A stretch of 64,000 nucleotides of DNA from Pseudomonas sp. 102515 (GCF_031085165.1 NZ_JAVHTY010000001.1:248001-312000), one strand, 5' to 3'; shown: positions 7,611 to 16,868, counted from the first letter of the stretch. Notes: generated by a model from the letters alone, not told the origin. Numbers and translations: made by a program.

Positions 7611-9148
7611 TGGACCCACCGCAGCCTGCTCAGGCCAAAGGTGCGCTCGAAGGGATCGATGGCGGCGCCTTCGACGGTATTGGACACGGCCAGGGTCTGG
7701 CGATACCAGGCCACCGGGATCACCGGCAGGTCCTGTTGCACCTGGGCCATGGCGGCGTACCGTTGGCGCTGCTGCTCGGCCGGATCATCGCTGGCCAGCA
7801 GCGCGGCCAGGGCCTGGTCGAAGGCAGGGTTCTTCCAGCCCAGCGGCCCCCATTCGGCGCCGCCGTGGCTGAAGTCATTGAGCAGGGTGACCAGGGGATC
7901 AGGGACCAGGGCGAAGTTGCGGCCATAGAGCGCCAGTTGCAGCGATCCATCGTTGTGCGCGGCCGGGATGGCGCTGGAGTTCTGCACCGCGACCTCCACG
8001 TCCACGCCCACCTCGCGCAACTGCGCCTGCAGCGCGGTGGCGATCAGCGGCAGCTCGGGTCTATCCGAATAGGTCAGCAGCTTGAGCCTGAGCGGCGTAC
8101 CGTTCTTCTGCAGGATGCCATTGGCTCCCGGGGTCCAGCCCTGCCCGGCCAGCAGCGTGCGCGATGCCGCCGGATCGTAGGCGAGGGGCGCCAGCTCGGG
8201 GTCGTGCCAGGCGGGCACGTTCTTGGCGAACAGCTGAGTCGCGCCGGTACCCGGGGCGCGCAACACGGCGGCGGCGACGCCCTCACGCTGGATGGCCAGG
8301 CTGAGCGCCTGCCGCACCTCGACCGGCGCGGTAGCGCCAGCGCCGGAGTTGGGGGTCAGCAACACCACTCGCGGGACCGGCTCGACCAGTACCTTGAGAT
8401 TGCTGGAGCGCTTGAGTCGCGCGATGCTGGGCGGATCGAGCTGGAACACCAGTTCGGCATCGCCGCTTTCAGCCATCAGGGTGCGGGTCTCGCCGCGGCC
8501 CGCGGCCAGGTAGGAGGTCCTGGCGATCTCCGGCTGGGTGCCCCAGTAGCCTGCAAAGCGCTCGGCAGCCAGGCGTTGCGGCGGTTCCAGCAGCGTCAGC
8601 TGGTACGGCCCCGTGCCGATGATCTTCTGCACCTTGCCCTCGGCGTCATAGGCGGCCGGCGCCAGGATATTGGTGGAAGAATGCGCCAGCAGTGCCAGCA
8701 AGGGCTTGAAGGGTTTCGCCAGCCGGATCACCACCTCGTTGCCTTCGGCCGTGACCGACGCCATGCCCGCCTGCTTGAGCACCCCGGGCTTGCCCCGCGC
8801 CGTATTGAGAGCAGCGGCGGCAGCCTCGGCCGTGAGCTCGCTGCCGTCATGGAACTTCACTCCCTGGCGAAGGGCAAGCCGCCAGGTTAGGCCATCCGCC
8901 GATTCGGTCCAGCGCGTTGCCAGGCCAGGGAGCGGCTGGCCTTGGGCATCGGCTTCGAGCAGCGTCTCGGTGATCTGCATGCGCTGGAAAACGAAGCCGG
9001 AAATCGACGGATCCAGTCCACCGATCTCGAAGGGGCCGACCACGTCGAAGACGCGTTCTTCAGCGCTGGATAGCGTCGGCACGAAGGCGGCCAGGGTCGC
9101 CAACGCCGAAGCGGTCAGCGCGGACCGGAGGGTGTGGGATACAGACAT
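7607..9148 (-). CDS. Periplasmic substrate-binding protein of the ABC importer (SBP family 5)
   Basis: 513 aa with a Sec signal peptide (hydrophobic LTASALATLAAFVPTLSSA, cleaved before EERVFDVV). The mature protein is a family-5 extracellular solute-binding protein: DPSISGFVFQRMQITETLLE, LRQGVKFHDGSELTAEA and IIGTGPYQL are typical of DppA, NikA and opine-binding proteins. The ATG at 9148 has AAGGA seven bases upstream. The apparent N-terminal extension crosses the promoter region and is rejected. First gene of the operon, preceded by a Zur-like palindrome. Ligand unknown: peptide, nickel chelate, metallophore or opine are all possible; the putative operator favours a zinc-related role. Confidence 0.88.
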   Translation of the reverse strand: MSVSHTLRSALTASALATLAAFVPTLSSAEERVFDVVGPFEIGGLDPSISGFVFQRMQITETLLEADAQGQPLPGLATRWTESADGLTWRLALRQGVKFHDGSELTAEAAAAALNTARGKPGVLKQAGMASVTAEGNEVVIRLAKPFKPLLALLAHSSTNILAPAAYDAEGKVQKIIGTGPYQLTLLEPPQRLAAERFAGYWGTQPEIARTSYLAAGRGETRTLMAESGDAELVFQLDPPSIARLKRSSNLKVLVEPVPRVVLLTPNSGAGATAPVEVRQALSLAIQREGVAAAVLRAPGTGATQLFAKNVPAWHDPELAPLAYDPAASRTLLAGQGWTPGANGILQKNGTPLRLKLLTYSDRPELPLIATALQAQLREVGVDVEVAVQNSSAIPAAHNDGSLQLALYGRNFALVPDPLVTLLNDFSHGGAEWGPLGWKNPAFDQALAALLASDDPAEQQRQRYAAMAQVQQDLPVIPVAWYRQTLAVSNTVEGAAIDPFERTFGLSRLRWVQ

Positions 9149-9222
9149 GACAGTCCTTAGCAGAGCGAAAGCGCCGATACCCGCAGCTGACAGCCAAGCA
9201 TCGGCCAAGCCAATGAAGTCGC

Positions 9223-9239
9223 ACGTTATATCATAACGT
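9223..9239 (-). promoter_or_regulatory. Zur-like operator overlapping the -10 of the ABC operon
   Basis: ACGTTAT-ATC-ATAACGT is a perfect 7-bp inverted repeat. Its core GTTATATCATAAC differs at one position from the GTTATANTATAAC core of gamma-proteobacterial Zur boxes as I recall them. On the minus strand the palindrome contains TATGAT, a plausible -10, about 75 bp upstream of the binding-protein start, with TTTACC as a weak -35 at 15-bp spacing. Binding there would block transcription, as expected for zinc-dependent repression. Confidence 0.6.
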
Positions 9240-9414
9240 TTATTGATAAGGGTAAAGGCGGAACCCCGCTGGCAACATCTTGAAATAGCTGGAGAATGTG
9301 CTGCGAGCTTCATCAGGCGATGACGCCGAAACCACCGGCCAAAAACTCAGGTGAGCGCCACTCAAGGAGTGCGAAGTCGAGAAGGAGGTCGAGTGGAGCG
9401 TGGGTGCGCAGACC

Positions 9415-9433
9415 GGGCGGCCTCTGGCCGCCC
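9415..9433 (-). terminator. Possible terminator of the EF-hand gene
   Basis: GGGCGGCC (9415-9422) pairs perfectly with GGCCGCCC (9426-9433) across a 3-nt loop, 23 bases past the stop of the EF-hand gene. There is no T-run, so termination is uncertain. Confidence 0.4.
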
Positions 9434-9456
9434 TGCCCTGCGTTGCCCATCCCTGC

Positions 9457-10056
9457 TCAGGCGGCCACGTTCAAGGCGCTGCCCGTGGCGGCGCTGCTGC
9501 CGTTGCTGCCGATGCTCTGGTACTGGCGCAACACCGCCTGGACCAGCTGCGTGTAGGGGCTCGACGAGTCTTGAGCGATGGAATCAGCTTCGCTGTCCCC
9601 TTGCCCGCTCGTCCTCTGGGGTGGTGGCGGCGGCATGCGCGGACGCGCTGAACCGCTCAGTCCGGCAACGCTGGAATCGCGGGAATTACCGGATTCCTCG
9701 GTGCCCCTCTGCCCCTGGGGACCACCCGGCGGCAGCGCGAAGACCGAGGCGAATTCGCTTTCGCCAACGCTGCCATCGCCATCCTGGTCGAGCATGCCGA
9801 GCAGCTTGTCGACGTCGATCGCCCCGTCCTCGTCGGTATCCGTCTGGGTATCGCTCGCCGCGCTGGCGGCGGTGGTGAGCTCGCTCTTGCTGATGAAGCC
9901 GTCGCCATCGCTGTCGAGCTTGCCGAACAGCTTCTTCAACGGATTGCCGTCTTCGCCGCCGCTCACGCTATTGCCAGACGCTGTCGTAGCTGTGCCTTTG
10001 ATCGCGCTGGCACTGCTATAGTAGCTGGAGTAGCCACTGCCTATTCCGCTGATCAT
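9457..10056 (-). CDS. EF-hand calcium-binding domain protein
   Basis: 199 residues. Ser/Thr/Gly-rich N-terminus (ISGIGSGYSSYYSSASAIKG) without a typical signal peptide. Two canonical EF-hand loops follow, DSDGDGFISKSEL and DQDGDGSVGESEF, separated by an acidic DTQTDTDEDGAID stretch that may be a further degenerate loop. Then come a Pro-rich linker (PRMPPPPPQR) and a C-terminal helix (YTQLVQAVLRQYQSIGS). The protein should bind Ca2+. The pattern resembles the bacterial XopAW/EF-hand family of proteobacteria, whose function is unknown. Start supported by AGGAGAG seven bases upstream. It appears to be a single-gene unit. Confidence 0.8.
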   Translation of the reverse strand: MISGIGSGYSSYYSSASAIKGTATTASGNSVSGGEDGNPLKKLFGKLDSDGDGFISKSELTTAASAASDTQTDTDEDGAIDVDKLLGMLDQDGDGSVGESEFASVFALPPGGPQGQRGTEESGNSRDSSVAGLSGSARPRMPPPPPQRTSGQGDSEADSIAQDSSSPYTQLVQAVLRQYQSIGSNGSSAATGSALNVAA

Positions 10057-10157
10057 GGATGTCTCTCCTGGGAAATGCGGACATCAGTGTTCCGCACCTC
10101 CCAGTATCCGCCGGGTAGATGTCCGCCATTTGGTCACTTTGTATGCCCTGCGATACA

Positions 10158-11216
10158 TCAAAGGCGTGGCAGCACCACCTGGCAGGTCAGGCCGCCGCCG
10201 GGTGTTTCCCCGAGAGTCAACTCGCCGCCCATGTGCGCCGCCGCTTCCCGGGCGATGGCCAGCCCCAGTCCGGTCCCGCCAGAAGATCGATTGCGCGAGC
10301 CCTCCAGGCGATAGAAGGGTTCGAACACCGCTTCCCGATACTGGGCCGGTATGCCCGGCCCGCGATCGAGGATGGAGATGATCAGCCGCTCCGGCTGCTC
10401 GCTCAGGCGGATCTCCGCCTGGCCGGCGTAGCGCAGGGCATTCTGCAGCAGATTGCCCAGGCAGGAGCGCAGCGCCATGGGCGCCACCTTCAGCGGCTGG
10501 CAACTACCCTGGACCGCGACCTGGGCGCCCTCCTCGGCCGCGTCTTCGGCCATGGCCTCGACCAGGGCCTGGACGTCGCAGAGGATGGGCCGCTCCTGGC
10601 GGTGCTGTTCGCGCAAGTACCTCAGGGTGCCGTCGAGCAACTCGATCATGTCGTCCACGTCCTGGCTGACCCGGGCATGCAGGCGCGGATCGTCGATGTC
10701 CTCGATGCGCAACTTCACCCGCGCCAGAGGCGTGCGCAGGTCATGGGAGATGGCCGTGAGCATGCGCCCGCGCTGCTGGAGCTGTTCGAGCAGATGCTGG
10801 TGCATGCGATTGAGCGCCCGTGCGGCCTCGCGGGTCTCCCTGGGCCCGGTGACGGGAATGGGCGGACCGTCGAGATTGTGACTCAGGTGCTCGGCGGTCT
10901 CGGTCAGTTGGCGCAGCGGCCGGGTCAGCAGCCGCGCCCCGAGCCAGGCCGCGGTCACCAGCGAGCCCAGCTGGAAGATCAGCGGGCCGCCGAGAAACCA
11001 CTCGATGTGCCGCCAGACGCCAGGCTCGCGGTGCGGGAAAGGCCCCGGCGGCGGTGGCCGATCGAAGACGGCCTCGCCCTCCATGGGGGGTGGCGGTGGG
11101 GGTGGTCGCTCACCGAGGCCATGTCGAAACCAGAAGAAGGCCAGCAGATGGCCCAGCAGGATGGCCAGCAGAAAGACCGCGAACAGCCGGGCGAACAGGG
11201 TATCCAGGCGGTGCAC
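10158..11216 (-). CDS. Sensor histidine kinase, EnvZ-like
   Basis: 352 aa. TM1 (about residues 8-30), a short periplasmic loop of about 45 residues with two poly-Pro runs (RPPPPPPPMEGE, RPPPPGPF) and several His/Glu/Met, TM2, a HAMP segment (RPLRQLTETAEHLSHN), HisKA with ISHDLRTPLARVKLRIED, then an HATPase domain with N-box LGNLLQNALRYA, DRGPGIP and GGTGLGLAIAREA. All kinase motifs are intact. It starts two bases after the stop of the response-regulator gene, so the two form a cognate pair. The stimulus is unknown. Confidence 0.92.
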   Translation of the reverse strand: MHRLDTLFARLFAVFLLAILLGHLLAFFWFRHGLGERPPPPPPPMEGEAVFDRPPPPGPFPHREPGVWRHIEWFLGGPLIFQLGSLVTAAWLGARLLTRPLRQLTETAEHLSHNLDGPPIPVTGPRETREAARALNRMHQHLLEQLQQRGRMLTAISHDLRTPLARVKLRIEDIDDPRLHARVSQDVDDMIELLDGTLRYLREQHRQERPILCDVQALVEAMAEDAAEEGAQVAVQGSCQPLKVAPMALRSCLGNLLQNALRYAGQAEIRLSEQPERLIISILDRGPGIPAQYREAVFEPFYRLEGSRNRSSGGTGLGLAIAREAAAHMGGELTLGETPGGGLTCQVVLPRL

Positions 11217-11218
11217 GG

Positions 11219-11959
11219 CTAGTGCCCTATCTGCCTGGCATCGAACAGATAGCCTTCGCCGCGCACGGTCTTGATCAACTGCGGCGCCCGGGGATCGTCG
11301 CCCAGCTTGTTGCGCAGCCGCGACACCTGCAGATCGATGCTGCGATCGAAGGCCTCGATCGCCCGCCCCCGGGTGGCATCGAGCAGCTGCTCACGGCTCA
11401 GCACCTGGCGCGGCTGCTCGATGAAGACCCAAAGCAGCCGCACCTCGGCATTGGACAGGGGCACCATCACCCCGGCTGGCGAATGCAGCTGGTGCAGGAC
11501 GCCATCCAGTTTCCAGCCATCGAAGCTGACACTGGTCCGCGGCGCCTTGCGTTGGGGCACACGACCGTCCTGGGTCCGCCGCAGCACCGACTGGATCCGC
11601 GCTACCAGCTCCCGCGGTTCGAAGGGTTTCGCCATGTAGTCGTCGGCGCCCAGCTCCAGGCCGATGATGCGATCCGCCGGCTCGCACTGGGCGGTCAGCA
11701 TCAGGATGGGAATGCCACTGTCGCGCCGCAGCGAGCGACAGAGGGAAAGCCCGTCCTCCCCCGGCAGCATCAGGTCCAGCACCACCAAGTCGAAGGCCTC
11801 CTCCGCCAGCGCCTGGCGCATCTGCGGACCGTCGCCCACGCCCCGAGCCTTGATGCTGAAGCGCGCCAGATAACCGCAGATCAACTCGCGGATCGACGGA
11901 TCGTCATCCACCAGCAGGATGCGCGAGGTCCAGCGCGGGGGTTCGGATGACAGCGACAT
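11219..11959 (-). CDS. OmpR/PhoB-family response regulator
   Basis: 246 aa. Receiver domain with acidic D18-D20 (LLVDDDP), phosphoacceptor D62 (LVVLDLMLPGEDG), T (LMLTAQ) and K (DYMAKPFEPRE). Then a winged-helix domain with LSNAEVRLLWVFIEQPRQVL, RSIDLQVSRLRNKLGDD and IKTVRGEGYLF. It is co-transcribed with the downstream sensor kinase. CAGGTAG precedes the ATG. The region upstream does not reveal its targets. Confidence 0.93.
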   Translation of the reverse strand: MSLSSEPPRWTSRILLVDDDPSIRELICGYLARFSIKARGVGDGPQMRQALAEEAFDLVVLDLMLPGEDGLSLCRSLRRDSGIPILMLTAQCEPADRIIGLELGADDYMAKPFEPRELVARIQSVLRRTQDGRVPQRKAPRTSVSFDGWKLDGVLHQLHSPAGVMVPLSNAEVRLLWVFIEQPRQVLSREQLLDATRGRAIEAFDRSIDLQVSRLRNKLGDDPRAPQLIKTVRGEGYLFDARQIGH

Positions 11960-12503
11960 CGGGGCTACCTGAACAGTCGGACGATCTAGACGTGCATGCT
12001 AGCCGCTCAGCCCGCGAGGCAGCTACGGATTGGCCTGTAGGCTTGTGTAAAGGTGGTCAAGGGATGGATACGGAGCTAGAGCCGGCCAGGCATCCATCCT
12101 GATATTGAACCGCTCAAGCGCTACCTCCACACAGCCTAGAGGTCATACCAAACGATATCGGAAGCTTCTCCTGAGCTGCCAATATCCGGGACCTGCCATG
12201 GCCAAGCGCGCTCCATCAGCGAAGGTAAAGCCAGCGGGCACGCGCTTGTGCATACCACGTCGAAGGACGCCAACCACGACCTTAGACCTACCGTCGAAGC
12301 CCGGGCTTTCCTGATAGAATCAGGCTTGATGTCCCGCATGCTGCGGACCCGGGCCGCGACACCCGTTCAGCCGTTTTTGGCCTTGAGCCGTCAGCGGTCC
12401 CCTTCCGATTCAACTCATGCTCCTTGCGCTTGCTACCTTTGCAGCTACCGCTCTACTGAAGCGACTGAAAGGTAGCAAACAGGCTCCACACAGACGTACC
12501 GAG
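11960..12503. other. Long intergenic region and probable 5' leader of dusA
   Basis: About 540 bp between divergent genes. Contains CTGAT-AGA-ATCAG (12311-12323), with TAGAAT usable as a -10, which would give dusA a leader of about 180 nt. GCTACCTTT (12431-12439) and AAAGGTAGC (12468-12476) can pair within that leader. No credible gene is seen. The frame upstream of dusA that starts at 12417 is open but has no family-like sequence. Confidence 0.45.
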
Positions 12504-13514
<1,011 letters not shown>

Positions 13515-13561
13515 GTCACGTCTCCACGATGTCCATTCGTTAACCGAAGGAAAGACCTGCC

Positions 13562-14488
13562 ATGAGCAAGCTGGAACAACTCAAGCAATACACCACGGTC
13601 GTCGCCGATACCGGCGATCTGGACGCCATCGCCCGCCTCAAGCCCTACGACGCCACCACCAATCCCTCGCTGCTGCTCAAGGCCGCTGCCCTGCCCCGCT
13701 ACGAAGAACATCTCCAAGCCGCCTTCAGCGGCGCAGGCGGTGACATCGGCCTGGCCTGCGATCGCTTCGCCGTGGCCGTGGGTGGCGAGATCCTCAAGCT
13801 GATCCCCGGTCGCATTTCCACCGAGGTGGACGCGCGCCTGTCCTTCGACACCAATGCCACCCTGGATCGCGCCCACCGCCTGATCGAGCTGTACGAGAAA
13901 GCCGGCATCGGCAAGGACCGCGTGCTGATCAAGATCGCCTCCAGCTGGGAAGGCATCCGTGCCGCCGAGCAACTGGAGAAGGAAGGCATCCAGACCAACC
14001 TGACCCTGCTGTTCTCCTTCGCCCAGGCCGCGGCTTGCGCCGACGCCGGCGTGTTCCTGATCTCGCCCTTCGTCGGTCGCATCTACGACTGGTACAAGAA
14101 GGCCGAAGGCCGTGACTACGAAGGCGCCGAAGACCCGGGCGTGAAGTCCGTGACCCGCATCTACCAGTACTACAAGGCCAATGGCTACGACACCGTGGTG
14201 ATGGGTGCTAGCTTCCGCAACCTGAACCAGATCGAGCAACTGGCCGGCTGTGACCGCCTGACCATCAGCCCCGAACTGCTGCAGCAGCTGTCGGACGCCG
14301 AGGGCGACCTGCCCCGCCTGCTGACCGCTGGCACCAGTGGTGGCGAGCCCAAGCAGCAGCTGAACGAGGCGGCCTTCCGTTGGGCGCACAACGAAGACGC
14401 CATGGCCACCGAAAAGCTGGCCGAAGGCATTCGCCAGTTCGCGCGCGATCAGGAAAAACTGGAAGTGCTGCTGCCCGGCAAGCGCTAA
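13562..14488 (+). CDS. tal: Transaldolase
   Basis: 308-residue class I transaldolase of the pentose phosphate pathway, transferring dihydroxyacetone from sedoheptulose 7-phosphate to glyceraldehyde 3-phosphate. Motifs: [16 protein letters not shown] near residues 27-42, [12 protein letters not shown], and the Schiff-base Lys (about K124) in [28 protein letters not shown] precedes the ATG. The TAA stop at 14486-14488 coincides with the left boundary of a MITE-like repeat and may have been supplied or duplicated by that insertion. Confidence 0.95.
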   Translation: MSKLEQLKQYTTVVADTGDLDAIARLKPYDATTNPSLLLKAAALPRYEEHLQAAFSGAGGDIGLACDRFAVAVGGEILKLIPGRISTEVDARLSFDTNATLDRAHRLIELYEKAGIGKDRVLIKIASSWEGIRAAEQLEKEGIQTNLTLLFSFAQAAACADAGVFLISPFVGRIYDWYKKAEGRDYEGAEDPGVKSVTRIYQYYKANGYDTVVMGASFRNLNQIEQLAGCDRLTISPELLQQLSDAEGDLPRLLTAGTSGGEPKQQLNEAAFRWAHNEDAMATEKLAEGIRQFARDQEKLEVLLPGKR

Positions 14489-14628
14489 GTTCTCTACAAA
14501 AAATTGCCGAGCGAAGGTCAGGCAAGGCGAAAAAGGCTGAGGAGGCGGAGTTTACAAGCGGTAAATGAGCATCCGAAGCCTTTTTTAACGAAGCATCACC
14601 GATGCGCAGGCATTTTTTGAACAGAACC
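14489..14628. repeat. MITE-like non-autonomous repeat, about 140 bp
   Basis: Bounded by imperfect terminal inverted repeats: GTTCTCTACAAAAAATTGCC (14489-14508) and GGCATTTTTTGAACAGAACC (14609-14628), whose reverse complement is GGTTCTGTTCAAAAAATGCC. TAA occurs directly outside both ends (14486-14488, 14629-14631), consistent with a target duplication. An internal inverted repeat AAAAAGGCT/AGCCTTTTT lies at 14530-14538 and 14577-14585. There is no coding capacity. It may also terminate tal transcription. Confidence 0.65.
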
Positions 14629-14643
14629 TAAGAGCTGACGCGG

Positions 14644-15126
14644 TCAGTGCCTTTCCAGTGCACTGACCAGATCGCGAAAGGCATTGCGGTTGGATTCATT
14701 GAGGCCCATCAACACCCGATGGGCTTCAAGCACGCGACTGCGCACCTCGGCTTCGGACTGGTCCTGCGGTGGCAGGTCGGTCAGGCAATCCGGGCACGGC
14801 AGTACGGTCTCGACGATGTTGAACACCTGATCGAAACCCATGGAGTCCAGCAGGCGTAGGATGTCCGGGTTGTTGGTGGTCAGCATGGGCAGCAGCCCGA
14901 TGCGCTGCCGCGACAGGATCGACAGCTTGGCCAAGAGGCCCAGGGTGGTGCTGTCGATGCTCTGCGTCTCGGTCAGATCGATGACGATGGACGAGAAATT
15001 CAACGACGAGAAGATGTGCTCGATGGTCGCGTCCAGCGCCGAGCAAAGGGTCAGACGCACCTCGCCGGTAAACTTCAGGACGAAGGTGCCATCCTGCTCG
15101 GCAAATTGGATTTTTCCGGTGCTCAT
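14644..15126 (-). CDS. rssC: Anti-sigma factor antagonist (STAS domain), RssC
   Basis: 160 aa. The STAS domain (about residues 1-105) has beta-strand IVIDLTETQSIDSTTLGLLA, in which the DSTT motif holds the Ser expected to be phosphorylated by an anti-sigma kinase. A C-terminal helical extension follows, including a CPDC pair. Its start overlaps the stop of rssB (ATGA). The gene order dusA-tal-rssC-rssB-PilZ-mlaA matches P. aeruginosa PA2795-PA2800, identifying it as the RssB partner rather than the related HsbA. Predicted role: partner-switching control of RpoS in stationary phase and stress. Confidence 0.87.
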   Translation of the reverse strand: MSTGKIQFAEQDGTFVLKFTGEVRLTLCSALDATIEHIFSSLNFSSIVIDLTETQSIDSTTLGLLAKLSILSRQRIGLLPMLTTNNPDILRLLDSMGFDQVFNIVETVLPCPDCLTDLPPQDQSEAEVRSRVLEAHRVLMGLNESNRNAFRDLVSALERH

Positions 15127-16307
15127 GCCAGGTTCCTGCTCAACACCAGCAAAGCGATATCGTCGGGCATCTCGGTGACGGATGCCAGATCCAGGGCTTC
15201 GCTCAGGCCTGCCAGTGTACCGCCGGCGCGGCGGACGTAGTCGGGCAAGCTGTGTTCTTTCTCTTTCAAATTGTCTCCCGGCAGCAGGTCGAAGATGCCA
15301 TCCGAAAAGAGGGTCAGGCTGAAACGCTCGGGCAGATCCATCTGGTGGTCACTGTAGGTCGCCTCCTGGAACAGGCCGACCGGCAGTCCCTTGCCGACCA
15401 GGAACCGGGTTTCTTCCGGGGTGTGCAGGACCGGCAGGGGCAGATGGCCACCGATACTGTACGCCAGGGTACCCGTGGTTTCGTCGATGACGCCACCCAG
15501 CATGGTCACGTGCTTGCCCAATTTGCAATCCAGTAGACCCCTGTTGATGTGGCCGAGCACATCCGAGGGCTTGAATTCGGGCAGCGTCCCGTTGCGCTTG
15601 GACTCGTAGAGCAGGCGCGTGGTCATGAACTTGAGCAGCACGGTGACGAAGGCCGACGAGGCGCCATGGCCGGAGACGTCGGCCAGGTAGAAAGCGACGC
15701 GGTGTTCGTCGATGCGAAAGTAGTCGACGAAGTCGCCGGACAGGTACAGCGACGGGATGATCTCGTGGGCGAAGTTCAGCCCCTCGGTCTCCCAGGGCGT
15801 CACCGGCAGCATGTTCATCTGCACGTGGCGTCCAGCGTTCTGGTCTTCCTGCAGCAGGCTCAGGCTGGCCTGCAGCTCGCGATTGGTGTTTTCCAGCTTG
15901 ACCCGGTAGCGATCGTTTTCCAGGCGCAGGCGGGCGCGATCCAGCGCACGATTGACCGAATGCTCGAGCACCATCAGGTCTTCGAGCGGCTTGATCAGGT
16001 AATCGGCGGCGCCCAGGCGCAGGGCTTCCACGACGTCGCTCATGACGCCGGCACCGGACAGCACCAGCACGGGCGTATCGATGGACAGCTCGCTGATGCG
16101 GCGCAGCAGCGTCAGGCCGTCGACCTGCGGCATGCGCAGGTCGCAGATGATGAGGTCGGGCTGTTCGCGCTCGAATATTTCCAGGCCCTGCTGGCCATTG
16201 CTGGCCTGCAGGACGTTGAAGCCACTGTCTTCGAGATAGTCGGCGAGACTGAGGCGAACCACCTCATCATCGTCAATGATCAAGAGCGTGGCAGGCGAAT
16301 TAGACAT
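15123..16307 (-). CDS. rssB: RssB: receiver plus PP2C-type phosphatase, regulator of RpoS
   Basis: 394 aa, the length of P. aeruginosa RssB. Receiver: IIDDDE, phosphoacceptor D56 (LIICDLRMPQVDG), LSGAG and LIKPLED. A helical linker (ARLRLENDRYRVKLENTNRE) leads to a PP2C/SpoIIE-like domain with LSGDFVDYF, LADVSGHGASSAF, SIGGHLPL, LFSDGIFDLLPGD and MPDDIALLVL. E. coli RssB has a degenerate phosphatase domain; here the metal-binding acidic residues (GDFVDYF, DVSGHG, SDGIFD, DD) look intact, so activity on phospho-RssC is plausible. The ATG at 16307 is chosen for length and spacing. Confidence 0.9.
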   Translation of the reverse strand: MSNSPATLLIIDDDEVVRLSLADYLEDSGFNVLQASNGQQGLEIFEREQPDLIICDLRMPQVDGLTLLRRISELSIDTPVLVLSGAGVMSDVVEALRLGAADYLIKPLEDLMVLEHSVNRALDRARLRLENDRYRVKLENTNRELQASLSLLQEDQNAGRHVQMNMLPVTPWETEGLNFAHEIIPSLYLSGDFVDYFRIDEHRVAFYLADVSGHGASSAFVTVLLKFMTTRLLYESKRNGTLPEFKPSDVLGHINRGLLDCKLGKHVTMLGGVIDETTGTLAYSIGGHLPLPVLHTPEETRFLVGKGLPVGLFQEATYSDHQMDLPERFSLTLFSDGIFDLLPGDNLKEKEHSLPDYVRRAGGTLAGLSEALDLASVTEMPDDIALLVLSRNLA

Positions 16308-16511
16308 AGAGGATCCAGGCATGCACCCGAACGGCAAACCGGCGGACACTATCCGACACGGGCCACGGTGATTACGACACGGCGGAGACACTACTCCCAT
16401 CCACCGGGGCGTTCAAGCTTGCCAACCGGATGGAATTTCTTTACAGGGTGCCATTATGGAGTTTATACCTCCAGCAACCCGCCATCCATCCTCCCAAGCA
16501 GTAGGATTGCC

Positions 16512-16811
16512 ATGAGTACCATCGACCGTTCTTACAGTGAAAAGCGCGACTTCATTCGCATGCACGTCGACTCCAAGGCCGTATTGAAGGTGGGCGACGC
16601 TTCCTTCGAGGCGCGCTGCGTCGATCTGTCCAGCACCGGTTTCCAGATCGAGGCCGCTACGAGCCTGCAGGTCGGCGACAAGGTGAGCGTGCTCATCCCC
16701 TCCAGCCATGCCGAACTCCCCGACCTGGAAGCGGACGCCGAGGTCCTGCGTGTCCAGCCCACCGATTCGGGCAAGCAACTGCTGGGCCTGTCGGTGCTGG
16801 AAATGCGCTAG
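16512..16811 (+). CDS. PilZ-domain protein, predicted c-di-GMP binder
   Basis: 99-residue stand-alone PilZ domain. The N-terminal RDFIR fits RxxxR and DLSSTG fits the [D/N]xSxxG motif, the two elements that bind c-di-GMP. The rest is a small beta-barrel (LQVGDKVSVLIPSS, LQAD-type acidic strand). AGGA six bases before ATG 16512 fixes the start; the very long upstream frame is a shadow of rssB. Position equals P. aeruginosa PA2799. Output partner unknown. Confidence 0.88.
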   Translation: MSTIDRSYSEKRDFIRMHVDSKAVLKVGDASFEARCVDLSSTGFQIEAATSLQVGDKVSVLIPSSHAELPDLEADAEVLRVQPTDSGKQLLGLSVLEMR

Positions 16812-16822
16812 GCGCGCTGGCC

Positions 16823-16858
16823 AATAAAAAAGGCAGCTCTCAGGCTGCCTTTTTTATT
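16823..16858. terminator. Bidirectional terminator between the PilZ gene and mlaA
   Basis: AATAAAAAAGGCAGC (16823-16837) and its exact reverse complement (16844-16858) around a 6-nt loop. It has A/T tracts on both sides, so it works for both convergent genes. Confidence 0.93.
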
Positions 16859-16868
16859 CAGGCCGGGA

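Larger units (their letters stand above)
9149..9456. other. Promoter region of the ABC operon and 3' region of the EF-hand gene
   Basis: About 308 bp between two minus-strand genes. It contains the Zur-like palindrome at 9223-9239 and a GC-rich hairpin at 9415-9433. No credible coding frame is seen; the short plus-strand frames here are shadows. Confidence 0.6.

Noticed and set aside
12417..12503. An N-terminal extension of DusA with a hydrophobic segment
   Set aside because: The 29 extra residues precede the family N-terminus, dihydrouridine synthases are cytosolic, and the segment overlaps inverted repeats better explained as leader.
14644..15126. Naming the STAS protein HsbA and the following gene HsbR
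   Set aside because: The receiver-PP2C protein is 394 residues with no C-terminal kinase domain, and the dusA-tal-PilZ-mlaA neighbourhood fits RssB/RssC rather than the HptB-linked HsbR/HsbA pair.
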